Notes under the pieces: generated by a model
Told to the model about the DNA's origin: nothing
What the model saw: the letters and a program-made list of their open reading frames with translations, nothing else
The model's database searches: none
Translations under genes and position numbers: made by a program
Shown: piece by piece, positions 1-10,818 of the stretch
Numbering within the stretch: position 1 is the first letter of the stretch
How the letters are laid out: every line of letters starts with the position of its first letter
Assembly: GCA_011799875.1 (NCBI GenBank)
Contig: CM022301.1
Coordinates: forward strand, 87,997,667-88,061,666
Direction: 5' to 3'
DNA length: 64,000 bases
DNA from: Thinopyrum elongatum
Taxonomy: Eukaryota; Streptophyta; Magnoliopsida; Poales; Poaceae

Positions 1-221
1 TAATATGTACATCAATCATTGGCGAAAAGAACTATTTTTTTGAGGGAATGGCGAAAAGAACATAAGGATAGAGAAGCTCAAAACACTACATCACCCCTGG
101 AAGCAAGCAGAATATGTTCCATTTTTTTTTTGCGAGGTAGAATATGTTTCAGTTTCAAATTGCAATCCTACTAGACTGGCACCCATCCATGTCCTCGCGT
201 GTAAGTTCCATCTTAGGCATA
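1..221. other. Left flank of the Helitron
   Basis: AT-rich sequence with a short repeated phrase (ggcgaaaagaac appears twice in the first 65 bases). I see no gene. Base 221 is A, the expected flank of the Helitron CTAG end read on the minus strand. In the empty site, base 221 would join base 9523. Confidence 0.6.
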
Positions 222-231
222 CTAGTAGAAC

Positions 232-251
232 GCCCGTGCGTTGCCACGGGC
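232..251 (-). other. Helitron 3' terminal hairpin
   Basis: GCCCGTG (232-238) pairs with CACGGGC (245-251) around the loop CGTTGC. On the minus strand it is followed by GTTCTACTAG and the element end. This is the replication-termination hairpin expected at a Helitron 3' end. Confidence 0.85.
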
Positions 252-374
252 TCTTCAAAATTTATATCAGTATCTTTCATTTATCATCCTCTCATCTTGG
301 GTGCTCTAATTAGCAGCGCAACAATCAAGTATTAAGGAAATTTCACCGAACCAACAATAACAAAGAATATGACA

Positions 375-400
375 TCTATCCTACTAATAAAGGGAGGTCA
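375..400 (+). other. Possible second Helitron-type 5' end
   Basis: After an A at 374 the plus strand reads TCTATCCTACTAATAAAGGG, which resembles cereal Helitron 5' ends. I found no partner CTRR end with hairpin on the plus strand downstream, so this may be a remnant of an older nested element or chance. Confidence 0.3.
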
Positions 401-485
401 TATTTTTTGTTCGGCATGCACTTCTGCAGAAAAGCCCCTATCCATTTTAGAATCAACCTGGCACGTGAAAAAAATACATCTCTAA

Positions 486-925
486 GGGTGCGTTTGGTTC
501 ATAGGAAATATGCAGGACTTTTAAAGGAACTGTCGTCCATAGGAAATTTTGCCTTAGTGGCGTTCGGTTCACAGGAAGCCTGAACAATACTTCAAATGAA
601 ACAAGGCCTTCTCGTATTGATTTTGCGGGAAAGATAGAATCCAGTCAGATCCCATGTTTTGACGGAAGCCCGAGGCAAGCCGGTGACCAGTTCAATAAAA
701 AACTTCATGTATGCATTGTACTCCACTTAGAAACACATAAAATATTGTGGTCATGTACTGCTTCATAGGCGTATCTTCCTGCAACACGAACAGTCTAATT
801 TTTTTGGTTCCCGTGTTTCTAGACTCCATGGCAATCCGGTAGCCATCAGCCCTATCCCTACAAAGTTTTTCTTTCCTTAAGTTTTTCTTTCCTTAGTTCT
901 CTCTCCCTGCAAACCGAACGGAGCC
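486..925. mobile_element. Tourist/Harbinger-like MITE, 440 bp, TSD TAA
   Basis: The left end GGGTGCGTTTGGTT and the reverse complement of the right end, GGCTCCGTTCGGTT, agree at 11 of 14 positions as terminal inverted repeats. TAA precedes the element (483-485) and follows it (926-928), the 3-bp duplication typical of PIF/Harbinger elements. There is no transposase, so it is a non-autonomous miniature element. It lies inside the Helitron, so it either inserted there or was carried along with captured DNA. Confidence 0.65.
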
Positions 926-928
926 TAA

Positions 929-3900
929 AGTGGGAACCATCCGGGGCCAACAAGAACTCAAACTCCTATCCAATCTCGACTTCATGCTCTTCCACCTCCA
1001 TTGATAAAGACGGGTCATCAAGGCTTTCCTCACGACGACCTCGAGCAGACGCCGACATCCCTCCCCGCATCTACCCCTAACCCCTGCTGCCGCCTGCACT
1101 ATCCTTGCTCCTCGGGGGAGGGCGACAATGTCCTCTGTGATGGCCACGACCAGATCCACGGGGAGGCCACATTCTTCCATGGGAACCCAACCAAGCCCAC
1201 CACCCTCCACAACCATTCAATCCAAACTCTAACAACGTCAAGACCTGCCATCGATCCACGAATCAGGCTCACTGCATCCAGGTTCACTACGAGTCCGCGA
1301 TGAGTCTGTAGTCAATGTATTGCCGTTGGCTATCCCCACGACAGCACCATCGTCTCTCCCCAAGGCAGCAACACCACCCAGCAAATCACCACCACCGCTT
1401 GCGGCTTGCCTACATAAAATCACGAGAAATCCCCACGGCGGTGCTGTAAGACCACCTTGGCGACCTCGACAGCGACCAACTGGTCTAAGTTCTAAGCTAG
1501 ACGCTCTATGTAGAAACCAATAGAAGCAGGGGCGTGGTTCAGATTTGTTCTTCGTGCGCGTGCATGCCCTGCTGCCCACCAGCTCTTGGTCTACAACTCA
1601 CCTCTGACTGACCTCCCATAGCAGATTCGGGAAAAAAAACTCATCACTTACATTATCATAGCTGCACATTCCAAGTCAAAGTAGAACAGATCACAAGGCT
1701 TCTGTGACAACCAGCCATGGCCAGATCAGTTGGATTTTAATTTCGTTCCATCTCATAATCCATCGCCCACTCTCTCCCAATGGAAATTAAACTTAGGCAT
1801 GTCACAAGTTGTCATTGTTGTTAACATTTAGAAATTTAAATCAAAGGAAATCTGTAACTAATTCCAATGCTTGCATTAAGCTGTAAGTACATGAACTGTA
1901 AATGCTGCAGATGTAGAAGTACCACACAGCTATGTCACAGCCCCAAGAAATATTTCTCTGCTATCCTTCTTGAAACTCCGGAAGAATGCATATATACTAT
2001 CCCCAATTTCACTCAAGTGTATTCATGAGGTATGATAAGCACGGAAAATGAACTATGGCAGTAACAACAAATAACGGCAAAGAAGTAACTGCAATCAGTG
2101 CAACCCACTACATCCGTCAGCATGGAGATCCTAATACTTTTGTACCCTCGACTTTATATTTTTTCCGCGCCACCGCCATTTGCATATCATTCATTATGCT
2201 TTTCTTCAAGGTTTCATGTGAGAAGTATGAGGGCACTGACACACACTACAGATAAAATTCTCAATAAATAAGTCTCATTTCTATTTATATCCAGTAAGTA
2301 AAACTCTGGGATACCAACATTAAGTATTTTCTATCTGGTAACAAAAAAGCACATAAAACCAAATGAGAGCCCCCAAAATGGAAGCCTATCATAAATTAGT
2401 TAAGAATCCAAATCACCGACATTATTCCACAACGAACTGATCAAAGTTTCGACATACAACTCATAAAGTATTTCATTTCTCTCGTACATAAATTAAAATA
2501 GCTCAACAAATGAAGTCCGAACCTGAACAATGGAAATTTGTGAAGAAATAAGTGACAAGAACTTATCTTATTAGTGGCATGATTTAATAATCAAACGATC
2601 ACTTTCATATGCATTATCAATATTTTAGCGCATGTTCTTCCCATACATAACAGTAGACTTGGTACAAAATTTAGTAACCTTTTAAAATCTTCAAGTATCA
2701 ATCCTTAAATTCAATAGTACTGCCTAATAACCTGAACTTGTATTCGGAAGTGATATACAAATGGAGGGAGTACTGCCTAATAAATTCGAAGTACTATACA
2801 AATTCAGCCTATGTGCTAAGATTTTTTTTCTGCACATCGCTCCCGTTCACTTTCAGTTAGACTCATGGTTAGGCCCCCATCAACCGGCAGCACCTGCACC
2901 TGCGGAATTAAACAAGTTGGTAGTCATTTTCCGATGAATTAGCAGTATAGTTTGTAGAATTAATCATCTTCACGACATATCCTTCCAGTAAGAAGAATAA
3001 ATTGTCAGTTTAATATAGCCAAATAGATACCAGTCATAGATGTATATATGTTATGGTTCCCAACTCAATTAATTTTATGAAGGTAGAGTTTCATCAACTA
3101 AATGAGGGACATTTGTACCAAAGAGAATCAATCGGCTTAAGTAGATTGTGTAATATGTTGCTGGAAGAGGACGACCCAATAAACCTTATTTCATCGGCAC
3201 CAACATGTCCTCGCCTTAGCCCTTGTGCTCCTGGCGCGGCATCATGGTTGATGATGGCTCCAACCGCCGGAGCCTAACCAGCCGCCATGTGAGTACGTCA
3301 CGTGACATCAGCTCATCAATCCATCATGGTCCGCTACGCTAGGCACGCGCCTCCGCTTCTCGCCATCCACGCCCCAAGGCTGAATCGCAATTTCACAAGA
3401 GAATCTATTGTTTACATTACCTCTTGTTTCCTAAGCATGCAGAGTTCTTTGTATTAAGCAAGATAGATCCATAGCAGACACAGTTCTAACTAAAAAAGGT
3501 GTACATGGTCATCAAGCCCACAGCATGCATCCATTAAGTTTAATAACTGATGGGCAACATTTTATGAGGAAACAAAAAGGCTTTTCCTATCAGCATCTCG
3601 GCAAATGTTCACCCAGTGCTCCAAAAAAATGTCAATGGCAGATCTATACTGCATTTTGGGGTGAACAAAAATCTAAAATAGATTAAGAACATGCATCTAT
3701 GTTACTATTCATAGAGAATTTATAAATTTGACAAAAATATGGAACCACAATAAAAAGAACAGGTGCATAATGCATTTCAATTGTTATAGAAAATATGTCA
3801 TCAAAGAAGATGAAACCAGAGACTATTTTTATACAATATAACCGGTAGTACAGAATTATCAACCATAAAATACTTGCATGTCACAACTGCCAGGTCAATC

Positions 3901-4013
3901 AAATTCATGTTAGAACTATAAGCGTGTTTTTGTTACACTATATACCTGCCAATATATCAAGCAACTCGTTCCTTTTCTTTGTTTTTCAATAAGCACAAAG
4001 CATGAACTTTAAA
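929..4013. other. Helitron filler, no confident gene
   Basis: A GC-rich block at about 930-1600 followed by AT-rich, intron-like DNA. Short open frames occur on both strands in the GC-rich block and none is recognisable. The block may be a first-exon or promoter fragment of a captured gene. A second small GC-rich patch lies at about 3200-3370. I assign no function. Confidence 0.4.
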
Positions 4014-4019
4014 CCTCAC

Positions 4020-4140
4020 CTTTTGTGAAGAGAAGGATCCACAGAGCTCTGCAGCTCTATACATTCTTGTTGCGACGTAATATTATGTCATCAGTTGCAA
4101 CGGCTTTTCCTTCAAGGTTGCAGACTTGTGCTCATTGCAA
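4020..4140 (-). pseudogene. Captured exon-like segment with donor site, unidentified
   Basis: On the minus strand an open stretch including the phrase NLEGKAVATDDIILRRNK is followed by an in-frame stop and then by a canonical donor (AAAAG|GTGAGG, at 4019/4020). The composition is protein-like compared with the AT-rich surroundings. I do not recognise the source protein. It has the same orientation as the other captured fragments and the Helitron. Confidence 0.35.
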
Positions 4141-4796
4141 ATCCGTAAGCAGGCAATTGAAACACTCCATGATTAGCTTCCAAATCCATAATTTCAATAG
4201 GAAAAACCGGGAACAAAAAGCTACAAAATTTATCCATCTCTACCTATCGCCAGGTGCAGGGATATACATATTAGTGCAATAAATTTATACTCTCTATGTA
4301 TTAGTTTGTTTCTTGCATCAATTTGATAAACAAACTGGGTTGCAGCGGTGCTTCAATAGAATAATTATACAGGACACAATGGCACACACGACAACATTTA
4401 AATCACGGCTCACAAAATTCAGGGATATGCATACAAATAAAAGAAAAGAAAAAGTAAAGAATCAAACCTGCATTAGTGCATCGTCCTGACTCCAGAGCAC
4501 GATACCAAAGTAGATGAACACCCTTGAGGATAGGGCAGATCGAGGAACCTCCCAGGCTCAAAATCAGGGTGCATACCGGCACCTCCAGGAGCGTGTCCGT
4601 GCGGCCACCACTCCATCCACTCTGGCAACTGGCCGTGACGATGCAACCGCCGCTCCATCCCCTCTCGCAAACGCTCGGGCCGTCGCGGCCAACGAGTTGT
4701 TGTTGCCTCTCCTCTCAGCCGCCACTCCACGCAACCGCGGAGCCGTCTCTCGATCTCATCGGTCCATGGCGACTTGTTCCTCTTGAGAATCACCTT

Positions 4797-4876
4797 AAAT
4801 CCATAGTACAAGAAAACAAGACCTCTCTGGAGCTCTAAGTGGGTTTTGGGCATTTAGATAAACTATCCACAAATGG
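4797..4876 (-). pseudogene. P5CDH (ALDH12) exon fragment, second of two
   Basis: Minus-strand translation begins PFVDSLSKCPK immediately after a TTGCAG acceptor. It then resumes in another frame as NPLRAPER, with a few residues lost and a frameshift between. From family knowledge, plant delta-1-pyrroline-5-carboxylate dehydrogenase (mitochondrial, proline catabolism) has PFVxSLSKCPKHG and NPxKAPERY at this place in its N-terminal region. The exon starts with P exactly where the upstream exon (5111-5230) ends with K, so the splice phase of the parent gene is preserved. It is a non-functional captured fragment, and no NAD-binding or catalytic Cys region was found. Confidence 0.75.
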
Positions 4877-5110
4877 CTGCAACATGAAAATATTACATAT
4901 TTTTTTAGAACACACATCAGAGCTAATACACACACGCTAATATCAGTAAAATTTAGACAAGGAAAAGTCAGTCTTTGTATTTTGAGCTCTGTCCTGGCGA
5001 AAAATATATTGTTTTTTGAGCTGGGAAACGTTGATAGATACCAAGACCAAATTACACTCATAGCATTGTAACATGGGAATGAAAAGATAAGCACCCCAAA
5101 GCATCAATAC

Positions 5111-5230
5111 CTTTATTTCAGACCCCTGAACCTCAGCAACTTTGATAAATTTTTCGCCATTCAGAGGATCAACTATCCAGAGTTCCAGTTACAGACTTAT
5201 CCATTTTCCCTGCACTGAACTTAACTTCGT
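5111..5230 (-). pseudogene. P5CDH (ALDH12) exon fragment, first of two
   Basis: Minus-strand translation gives VQGKWISL, an in-frame TAA (5189-5191), then IVDPLNGEKFIKVAEVQG and a final EIK followed by a GT donor (5109-5110). DPLNGxxFxKVAEV is characteristic of the N-terminal part of plant ALDH12 (1-pyrroline-5-carboxylate dehydrogenase), which oxidises glutamate semialdehyde to glutamate in mitochondria. The intron to the next captured exon (ending at 4876) is about 230 bp. The in-frame stop and the absence of the rest of the enzyme mark it as a pseudogene fragment carried by the Helitron. No other ALDH12 exon was recognised in the Helitron. Confidence 0.8.
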
Positions 5231-5261
5231 CAACGTTTGTGGTGAAATAGCACATTTCACT

Positions 5262-6308
5262 TGGTGGGGAACGTGATAGTCATACATTAACCTACGAATA
5301 AGCAGAATAATTCCATGTTTTAGCAATTCAATTTCAGGTTTCTTATTTTTTGTAAACAATTGCTTGGCCATTGTACACTAATAAATGTTCCTGAAGCTGG
5401 AGGACAAATGCATGAGATTGCTCTGTACTACAAAGGGGTGTCATCAAGTTATCATAGCCATAGCCTAAAAAACAAAGCACCACTGACCAAACACATCTTG
5501 CCCATTTTGCCCAATAGGAACTTCAGAGGAATGAGATTGCTCTGTACTACAAATCGGACACAATGGAACGATCCTTCTCAACCGAGGCCAAGGGTCGAGG
5601 GTCCTCTCCTGTCGGCCATGGATGCTCATGGAGTGAGAGTCTAGGCTCTACGTTTAAATCAATTCTTACTACTCCACCCAGTAATTCCCTGTAGCGCGTG
5701 GACACCCAAATACAACCTATGCAACAAAAATTAGACCAATATTAAGTGCACAAACAAGACACAAAGACAAATATTAAGTGCCACACACACGGTCCCTACA
5801 AAAATTCCTGAAAAAATAAATTTGAACTAATCAACCCTAAATAAAACTGAATAAAAACATCAAAACCTAAGCATTTCTTTTAGAGGCAATCAATATTCAT
5901 TGAGCTCATATTTGGATTTCAGATTTCAGTGAGCTGACCTGCTTGGAATGATAACAAGTTCAAATCATCGATCTTGACTCAAATAACCCATAACATAAAG
6001 TTGCACGTAATTCAGGACCTACCAAAATCGAGTCTATGCGCACATATGTCTATGCATGAAACATAATGCAAAACCCTGTCGAATTGATGCCCATATGCTT
6101 TTCTGCTACTCAAGCATAGCGCAGAAACTGATTAGAAGACCTTATATCACAAAGAAGAATTTTATGCACAAAAATCAAGTTGATCTCTGCATAGAAAAGA
6201 CTGAACTGGTTTGTTGCTTCATGCACAAAAATCATTTTCATCATTGCCTCTAAAAGGACAGTTTACAAAAAATCAATGCAGGTTATGCATCAGGGACAAA
6301 ATATAGTA
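5262..6308. other. Helitron filler
   Basis: Mostly AT-rich, intron-like sequence. The phrase gagattgctctgtactacaaa occurs twice (about 5413 and 5532), suggesting a small local duplication. There is no supported exon. Confidence 0.35.
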
Positions 6309-6420
6309 CCTTGGCCTCTTACAGAACATGGCGTCAAGCATTGAGGCACTCGCATCACCCAGACCATTTTTCGAGACTTCGAAGGTAAAGGGTGCTGGCC
6401 TGTCCACACGAAGTGCGGAC
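6309..6420. pseudogene. Exon-like GC-richer island, unidentified
   Basis: Both strands have open stretches here. On the minus strand an open phrase ending MLDAMFCKRPR is followed by a GT-type boundary. On the plus strand an ATG-initiated frame runs toward a hydrophobic stretch. I cannot decide the coding strand or family. The island stands out from AT-rich flanks and is probably a captured exon. Confidence 0.25.
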
Positions 6421-6589
6421 CGAGGGCATTTTCAGCGAGATCTTTTATGATTCTTCTCCATGTTTTTAATCTCAGTTGCATGGGCCACATCAGTTGCATT
6501 TTTTAAGCTCACAAAGAACTCAAGAAAAATTGCACTCAGACCTGCATACGTCTGAACTCAGTAACATAGAATTTTCATATGATGCTTAC

Positions 6590-6641
6590 CTTCAAGGTGT
6601 TCTTGAAGATTTCCATTGGAAACGTACTCCACATTAATGCT
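6590..6641 (-). pseudogene. Receptor-like kinase exon fragment (kinase subdomain V)
   Basis: Minus-strand translation gives VEYVSNGNLQEHLEG, ending at a canonical donor (GTAAGC, 6585-6589). The pattern EYVxNGxLxEHL is the hinge/subdomain V segment of plant receptor-like cytoplasmic kinases. Only this short piece is present. The frame is closed by a stop just upstream (before SINVEY), and I found no catalytic loop (HRD) or DFG motif next to it. It is a captured, non-functional fragment in the Helitron orientation. Confidence 0.5.
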
Positions 6642-6955
6642 TTATTTTCCGCTGCTACTATTTCAGATTGTGTACCACATACGTATAGATATCGTAAATG
6701 AATAACATGGTTAGATTTCACAAGAGTTGGATAGCAACTTCTACAGTCAATGTCTGGTAAGTTACTCATAGTACTGACTATACCTTATAGGATGCACCAA
6801 TGATGGTCAATAGTAACTTTTAGAGACCAAACATGTCAAAGTTGATCTTGATGGTTAGCACATCAAATTGTTATCTCAAATGTTACCGTCCATAAAAGAT
6901 GCAGAAAATCTCCAACAAAAAGAAAATACATCACTCTTGCAGTAGTTATTATTAC

Positions 6956-7057
6956 TCTAGTATCCTTGCCAAATAGTGTTGTATTCTTCAATTGCAGGCC
7001 CTCAAAATGTGGCAACTCAGTAGCAAATTCAGCCAAATGAGCTCCATCTGCAAAAAT
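6956..7057 (-). pseudogene. Captured 34-codon exon with both splice sites, unidentified
   Basis: On the minus strand a CACAG acceptor is followed by exactly 102 bases of open frame (IFADGAHLAEFATELPHFEG, continuing LQLKNTTLFGKDTR) and then a donor GTAAT. The exon is a multiple of three with phase 0 at both ends, and the composition is clearly protein-like. I do not recognise the family. It is a good query for finding the donor gene. No stop codon interrupts it. Confidence 0.5.
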
Positions 7058-7317
7058 CTGTGAGGATCAAAAGAATATATTATCTCTCTTATGATGATAA
7101 ACGTATGTACAACAACAGTTATTACAAAACTTCCAGCGCCCATAAACAGTCCAACTTATAAAGGTTATCACTAAAAAATCATAGTTTCAAAAGATCAGAA
7201 TTTATCCTTGGAACAAATCTTTCAATAAACTGCAAGCATCATACGCATAACGAAAGCACTGCCCTATAACGGAATGAACAAGCTAAAGTGAATGCAAGCA
7301 TGCTTTTAGTGCTTAGT

Positions 7318-7462
7318 CTATAACAGGCGGGTAAAGTTCCTCCTTGTTCCCATGTTGTTCATCATCCCCTTTTGAAGAAGAAACATCATCTCGATGTAAA
7401 ATCATGGTGATTGACTCAAGGGAACAGAGAGCAAACACACCTCCTTCAAGCGAATTCAATAA
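7318..7462 (-). pseudogene. Captured exon-like segment, unidentified
   Basis: The minus-strand frame reads NSLEGGVFALCSLESITMIL and continues through an acidic, Ser/Lys-rich stretch to KEELYPPVI without a stop. At its upstream edge the phrase ctccttcaagcgaattcaa occurs twice in tandem (about 7441 and 7470, spacing near 29 bp), so the exon start has been locally duplicated. The family is not recognised. Confidence 0.4.
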
Positions 7463-7542
7463 TTGACAGCTCCTTCAAGCGAATTCAACAATTGATGTGC
7501 TGCAGCGAGCGGTGGTTTATGATCTACCTCGCCAAATTTTCA

Positions 7543-7725
7543 TCAATCCGCAAACACATCAGGACACCCAAAAATTTGCCCCGTTACTAAATTTGCAGCA
7601 TGAGAATCCTGACGAGTTAAGAAAAACTCGACCGAGCGTCCCATGTTCGTAGTCCTACGCGAGGCGGCGTCTTCAAAACCCAAAGTGCCACCATTTTCTT
7701 TATGTCCTGGAGAAAGGCTTGTCAT
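7543..7725 (-). pseudogene. Captured exon-like segment, unidentified
   Basis: An open minus-strand stretch of 60 residues includes TLGFEDAASRR and GQIFGCPDVFADENLAR (reading slightly past the listed end). It lies upstream, in the transcription sense, of the 7318-7462 segment and may come from the same donor gene. No domain is recognised, and there is no catalytic motif to anchor a function. Confidence 0.35.
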
Positions 7726-7739
7726 AAAATTTTGCCAAA

Positions 7740-8690
7740 AAAATTATTAATCAGAAATAACATCACAGTATATCCATCCTCTTGCTAAAAACTATCTGAA
7801 TCAAACAAAGATGTAATTTTTCAATATCACTATACAAGAATGTTTACCTGTTGTGTGATGTTCTCCATCCGATTTGATTGTTGTAAGAGAAGTTAAATAA
7901 AATAAAACTATAAAAATGAGCAAATAAGCATCACAAAAGAAATCATATGGCAAATGCATAGTACATAAAAAGGTGCATGTGTGCTGCCACAGGACAACTT
8001 GTTTCATGAATTGTTACTTTAAAGAACTATACTGTTTTGCGGAAGATTAGCATATACTTCAGATACTATTTGAATAAATGTAAAAGGAATATAAAAGCAC
8101 CTAAACATTTGTGTGGCTAGAAATCCAGAGCAAGAAATATACCATTACGTTCTTATGCTGCAAAGGAAATATGGAAATATTTAAAAAGGGGAGTAGTAAG
8201 GAAATAGTACAACACGGTCTTCTCCACTAAAACAAATGGCTATAATATCTTGTTCATTGTATTTATGAGAATAAGACATATTCACCACTTATTTGAAATC
8301 GGCTTCAAACTCCATGCGGTGTTTGATGTAAAATAGGTCACAAAGAAACAAAATTTTCATCTCACAATTTGATATGAACGACTGGTTCATTTATTACGAT
8401 GACTGGAAAGAAAATGTATAAAAACTAACCAGCGAGAGCACTGTTTGTGAAAAGAAAACATATAGCACCTCTCAAAAATAGAATCTCTGATTGTGATTTA
8501 TTTACAGTACAGTATTTTGTTTCGGGATAATTACAAAATCACAACCATAATAGATGATTCTGAATACAGTCTGATGGTATTTAGTATGATATAATTTTAA
8601 ACTTGATCACTCAAAATAATATGGTTAATTATCAGAAAACGATGGTGTATGTGCATGCCAGCTACAAAGGTAAGCAACTAATGCATGTCA
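7740..8690. other. Helitron filler, AT-rich
   Basis: Intron-like, AT-rich DNA with no exon I can support. Confidence 0.4.
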
Positions 8691-9106
8691 TATAATCTAA
8701 TCTATAGTATTATAGTCGGAGATTGGGATGGGGATGAGGATGCGAGCCCTCACATGCATTGCCGCCTGCACAGGCTTGTTTGCTGGCATCCATAGCTCCT
8801 GCTCGACCCTTCGACTGCAGCATCCCGGAGAGCACACCGAACGGCTGCTGGTGCCTGGCGGGAGAGCACGTGAGGGACGCATCGACACACACACATCAGC
8901 AAGCAAGCACAGACATGTGATGACAAGGGAGAAGCACCACCGTGGCCCCGACGGCAATCTGCGGGACGAGATCGGCACCCACCTTCTGTCGGGCTGCTCT
9001 GCTCCGACGTCGTGGAGGCTTTACGGCGGCTCCCCCGGCCGGATCTGGCCACAACGACCACCAAAGTGGCAAGGCGCCAAGGCCAGCCCTCTCTTTGCCT
9101 GGACGA

Positions 9107-9183
9107 AGGGAGGAGGGAGGCCGAGACCCGCGGCGGCGCAGGGAGGAGGGAGGCCGAGACCCGCGGCGGCGCAGGGAGGAGAG
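9107..9183. repeat. Tandem repeat, 33-bp period, about 2.3 copies
   Basis: The unit beginning AGGCCGAGACCCGCGGCGGC at 9118 recurs at 9151. It lies in a GC-rich block (8730-9290) that, read on the minus strand, is Pro/Ala/Arg-rich near the Helitron 5' end. It may be a captured 5' UTR or first exon. 33 bp is a multiple of three, so the duplication would preserve a frame. Confidence 0.7.
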
Positions 9184-9626
9184 TTGGGATAGGTAGTCGA
9201 GGGTTGGGGGATGCAAGGGTTGGGGCGGCGAAGGGATGGAGCGGCAGGGGCGAGCGGCGGCGAACGAGTCGTGCGTGAGGGTTTTTTTTTCGCTGGTTTA
9301 ATTTCATAGATTTTTTTCAGCAGGTTTTTTTCTCTCGACTTCGTGGCGGCATCTGTGCGATAGCAGTTTTTTTTTGGTTCGACGGGCGTGGGGGGATCGC
9401 TGGTAGTTTTTTTTGGTTCAACGTGTGTATGTGTTAGGTGGGATGGAAGACGAAAAAAAACCAGTGGAGGTGGGACGAAAATTAACCGCGGAGACTACCA
9501 ACTGAGACATTAGGAGTAGAGATATATCTTGACACTCTCTTCTCAAGTTGTCTTCGACTTTGGTCTTTCTGCAAAAATTGCCCAGATATCAACAGTGTGA
9601 CTACACAAACTACTAGTGACCTTGAA

Positions 9627-9653
9627 CGTCTTACATTTGTTTACAGAGGGAGT
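9627..9653. mobile_element. Stowaway-type MITE right end (truncated)
   Basis: The sequence gaacgtcttacatttgttta followed by CAGAGGGAGTA matches the usual right terminus of Triticeae Stowaway (Mariner) MITEs. No matching left end is visible, so only a remnant is present. Confidence 0.45.
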
Positions 9654-9756
9654 ACATCTTTTGTTTTTAAAATCATCCAATACAGAGCACCGTCTCACGT
9701 GAATCCGATGAAAAAGAAGATATATAGCTTAGCTGGCAAACATGTCACTAGCCCTA

Positions 9757-10125
9757 TAAGGTTGGTCGAGCAAGACCAAAAAGCACCAAATACCATCAAC
9801 CTTACAAATTTGGCTAAAGACGAGCCAAAATCTAGCACATAAGTTTAATTTTCTGATAATAGAAAGTCACGACGACGAAGGTCTACTCGACTAGTCCCTA
9901 ATGAGACGATTAATTTGGAACTCACTTTATACAAAAGAGGGAGATACAACGGAGATAGAGGCGACCAAGATGGTAAGTGGAGCGCTCGCAACAACCATAG
10001 AATGGCGGGTAGTAGTTATATCAATATTTATCAGCTGCATTAATTGTGCAATATCGTCCCTTGGGGACAAAAAAATAAATTAATCTCTCAAGATATTCCA
10101 AATATTTTCTTGCTTGTTTGAACCA
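9757..10125. repeat. Direct repeat, copy 1
   Basis: Shares aligned blocks with 10340-10735: GGTTGG(T/C)C(G/A)AGCAAGACC, a CATCAACC..ACAAATTTGGCT block, a GAAGGTCTA block and a CAAGATATTCCAAATATTTT block near the end. The copies are clearly diverged, so the duplication is old. No coding content. Confidence 0.65.
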
Positions 10126-10339
10126 CGACCGGCCCATTAATCATTAGCTATTATGTTTTGCAAAATCTTTTGTATTTATATTACATTATGTTATAATTCA
10201 TTGGGATGTTGATTTTTTTTTTGTGAGGCAGGAGGTGCATAGATCGAATTTTGAATTATTATGTATGCATGTGAACATATGGTACCACTAACCAATAAAC
10301 CACACGGATGCAATGCAAAGCCATGTCATTATTTCTATA

Positions 10340-10735
10340 TATCAGGTTGGCCAAGCAAGACCAAAAGCACCGAGTTCCATCAACCATACAAATTTGGCTT
10401 AAGAAAAGCCAAAATAGTACCTGTAATTAGTTTTAAAGGAAGATAGTCGTCACGATGAAGGTCTATTCTCAAATGAGACGATCAAAATAGTTTTAAAGGA
10501 AGGTAATCGTCACGATGAAGGTCTATTCCCAAATGAGACGATCAATTCGGAACTCACTCTATAAGAAAAGGGAAAGATATGGCAAGCAAAGCAATGTAGA
10601 CTTGACCGTCCCCAACAACTAGAGAGTGGATGGATGTGATTGTATCAGTATTAATTGTATAATCTCCTTTCTCAGGGAACAAACTAAATGAATTGTCTCA
10701 AGATATTCCAAATATTTTCCTACTTGTTTGAACCC
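10340..10735. repeat. Direct repeat, copy 2, with an internal tandem duplication
   Basis: Diverged copy of 9757-10125. Within it the segment TAGTTTTAAAGGAAG...GAGACGATCAA is tandemly duplicated (about 10429-10488 and 10489-10550), so copy 2 is longer than copy 1. Confidence 0.65.
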
Positions 10736-10800
10736 AGCCCTGCTCACCTGCTGCAGGAACTATGGTGTAGGGCCAATAGGAGACTGCCACATGTCCGTTT

Positions 10801-10818
10801 GGGGGGGGGGGGGGGGGG
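10801..10818 (+). repeat. Poly-G run (18 G)
   Basis: Uninterrupted G18 on the plus strand. It may be length-variable and is a place where the assembly could be inexact. Confidence 0.8.

Larger units (their letters stand above)
222..9522 (-). mobile_element. Non-autonomous Helitron carrying gene fragments
   Basis: Read on the minus strand, the right edge begins TCTCTACTCCTAATG directly after an A (complement of base 9523). The left edge ends in CTAG (222-225) directly before a T (complement of base 221). This is the A|TC...CTRR|T arrangement of Helitrons. A 7-bp perfect stem with a 6-nt loop (232-251) ends 10 nt from the CTAG terminus, as the family requires. The 9301-bp body has no Rep/helicase gene, so movement would depend on an autonomous partner. 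It contains broken exons on the minus strand, the same orientation as the Helitron, as is common for gene-capturing Helitrons. No target duplication is expected. The two ends could in principle belong to two elements, but the body between them shows no second boundary pair. Confidence 0.8.

Noticed and set aside
8728..9307. Long open frames on both strands near the Helitron 5' end
   Set aside because: High GC and a 33-bp tandem repeat keep several frames open at once. There is no recognisable protein, and I kept only the repeat.
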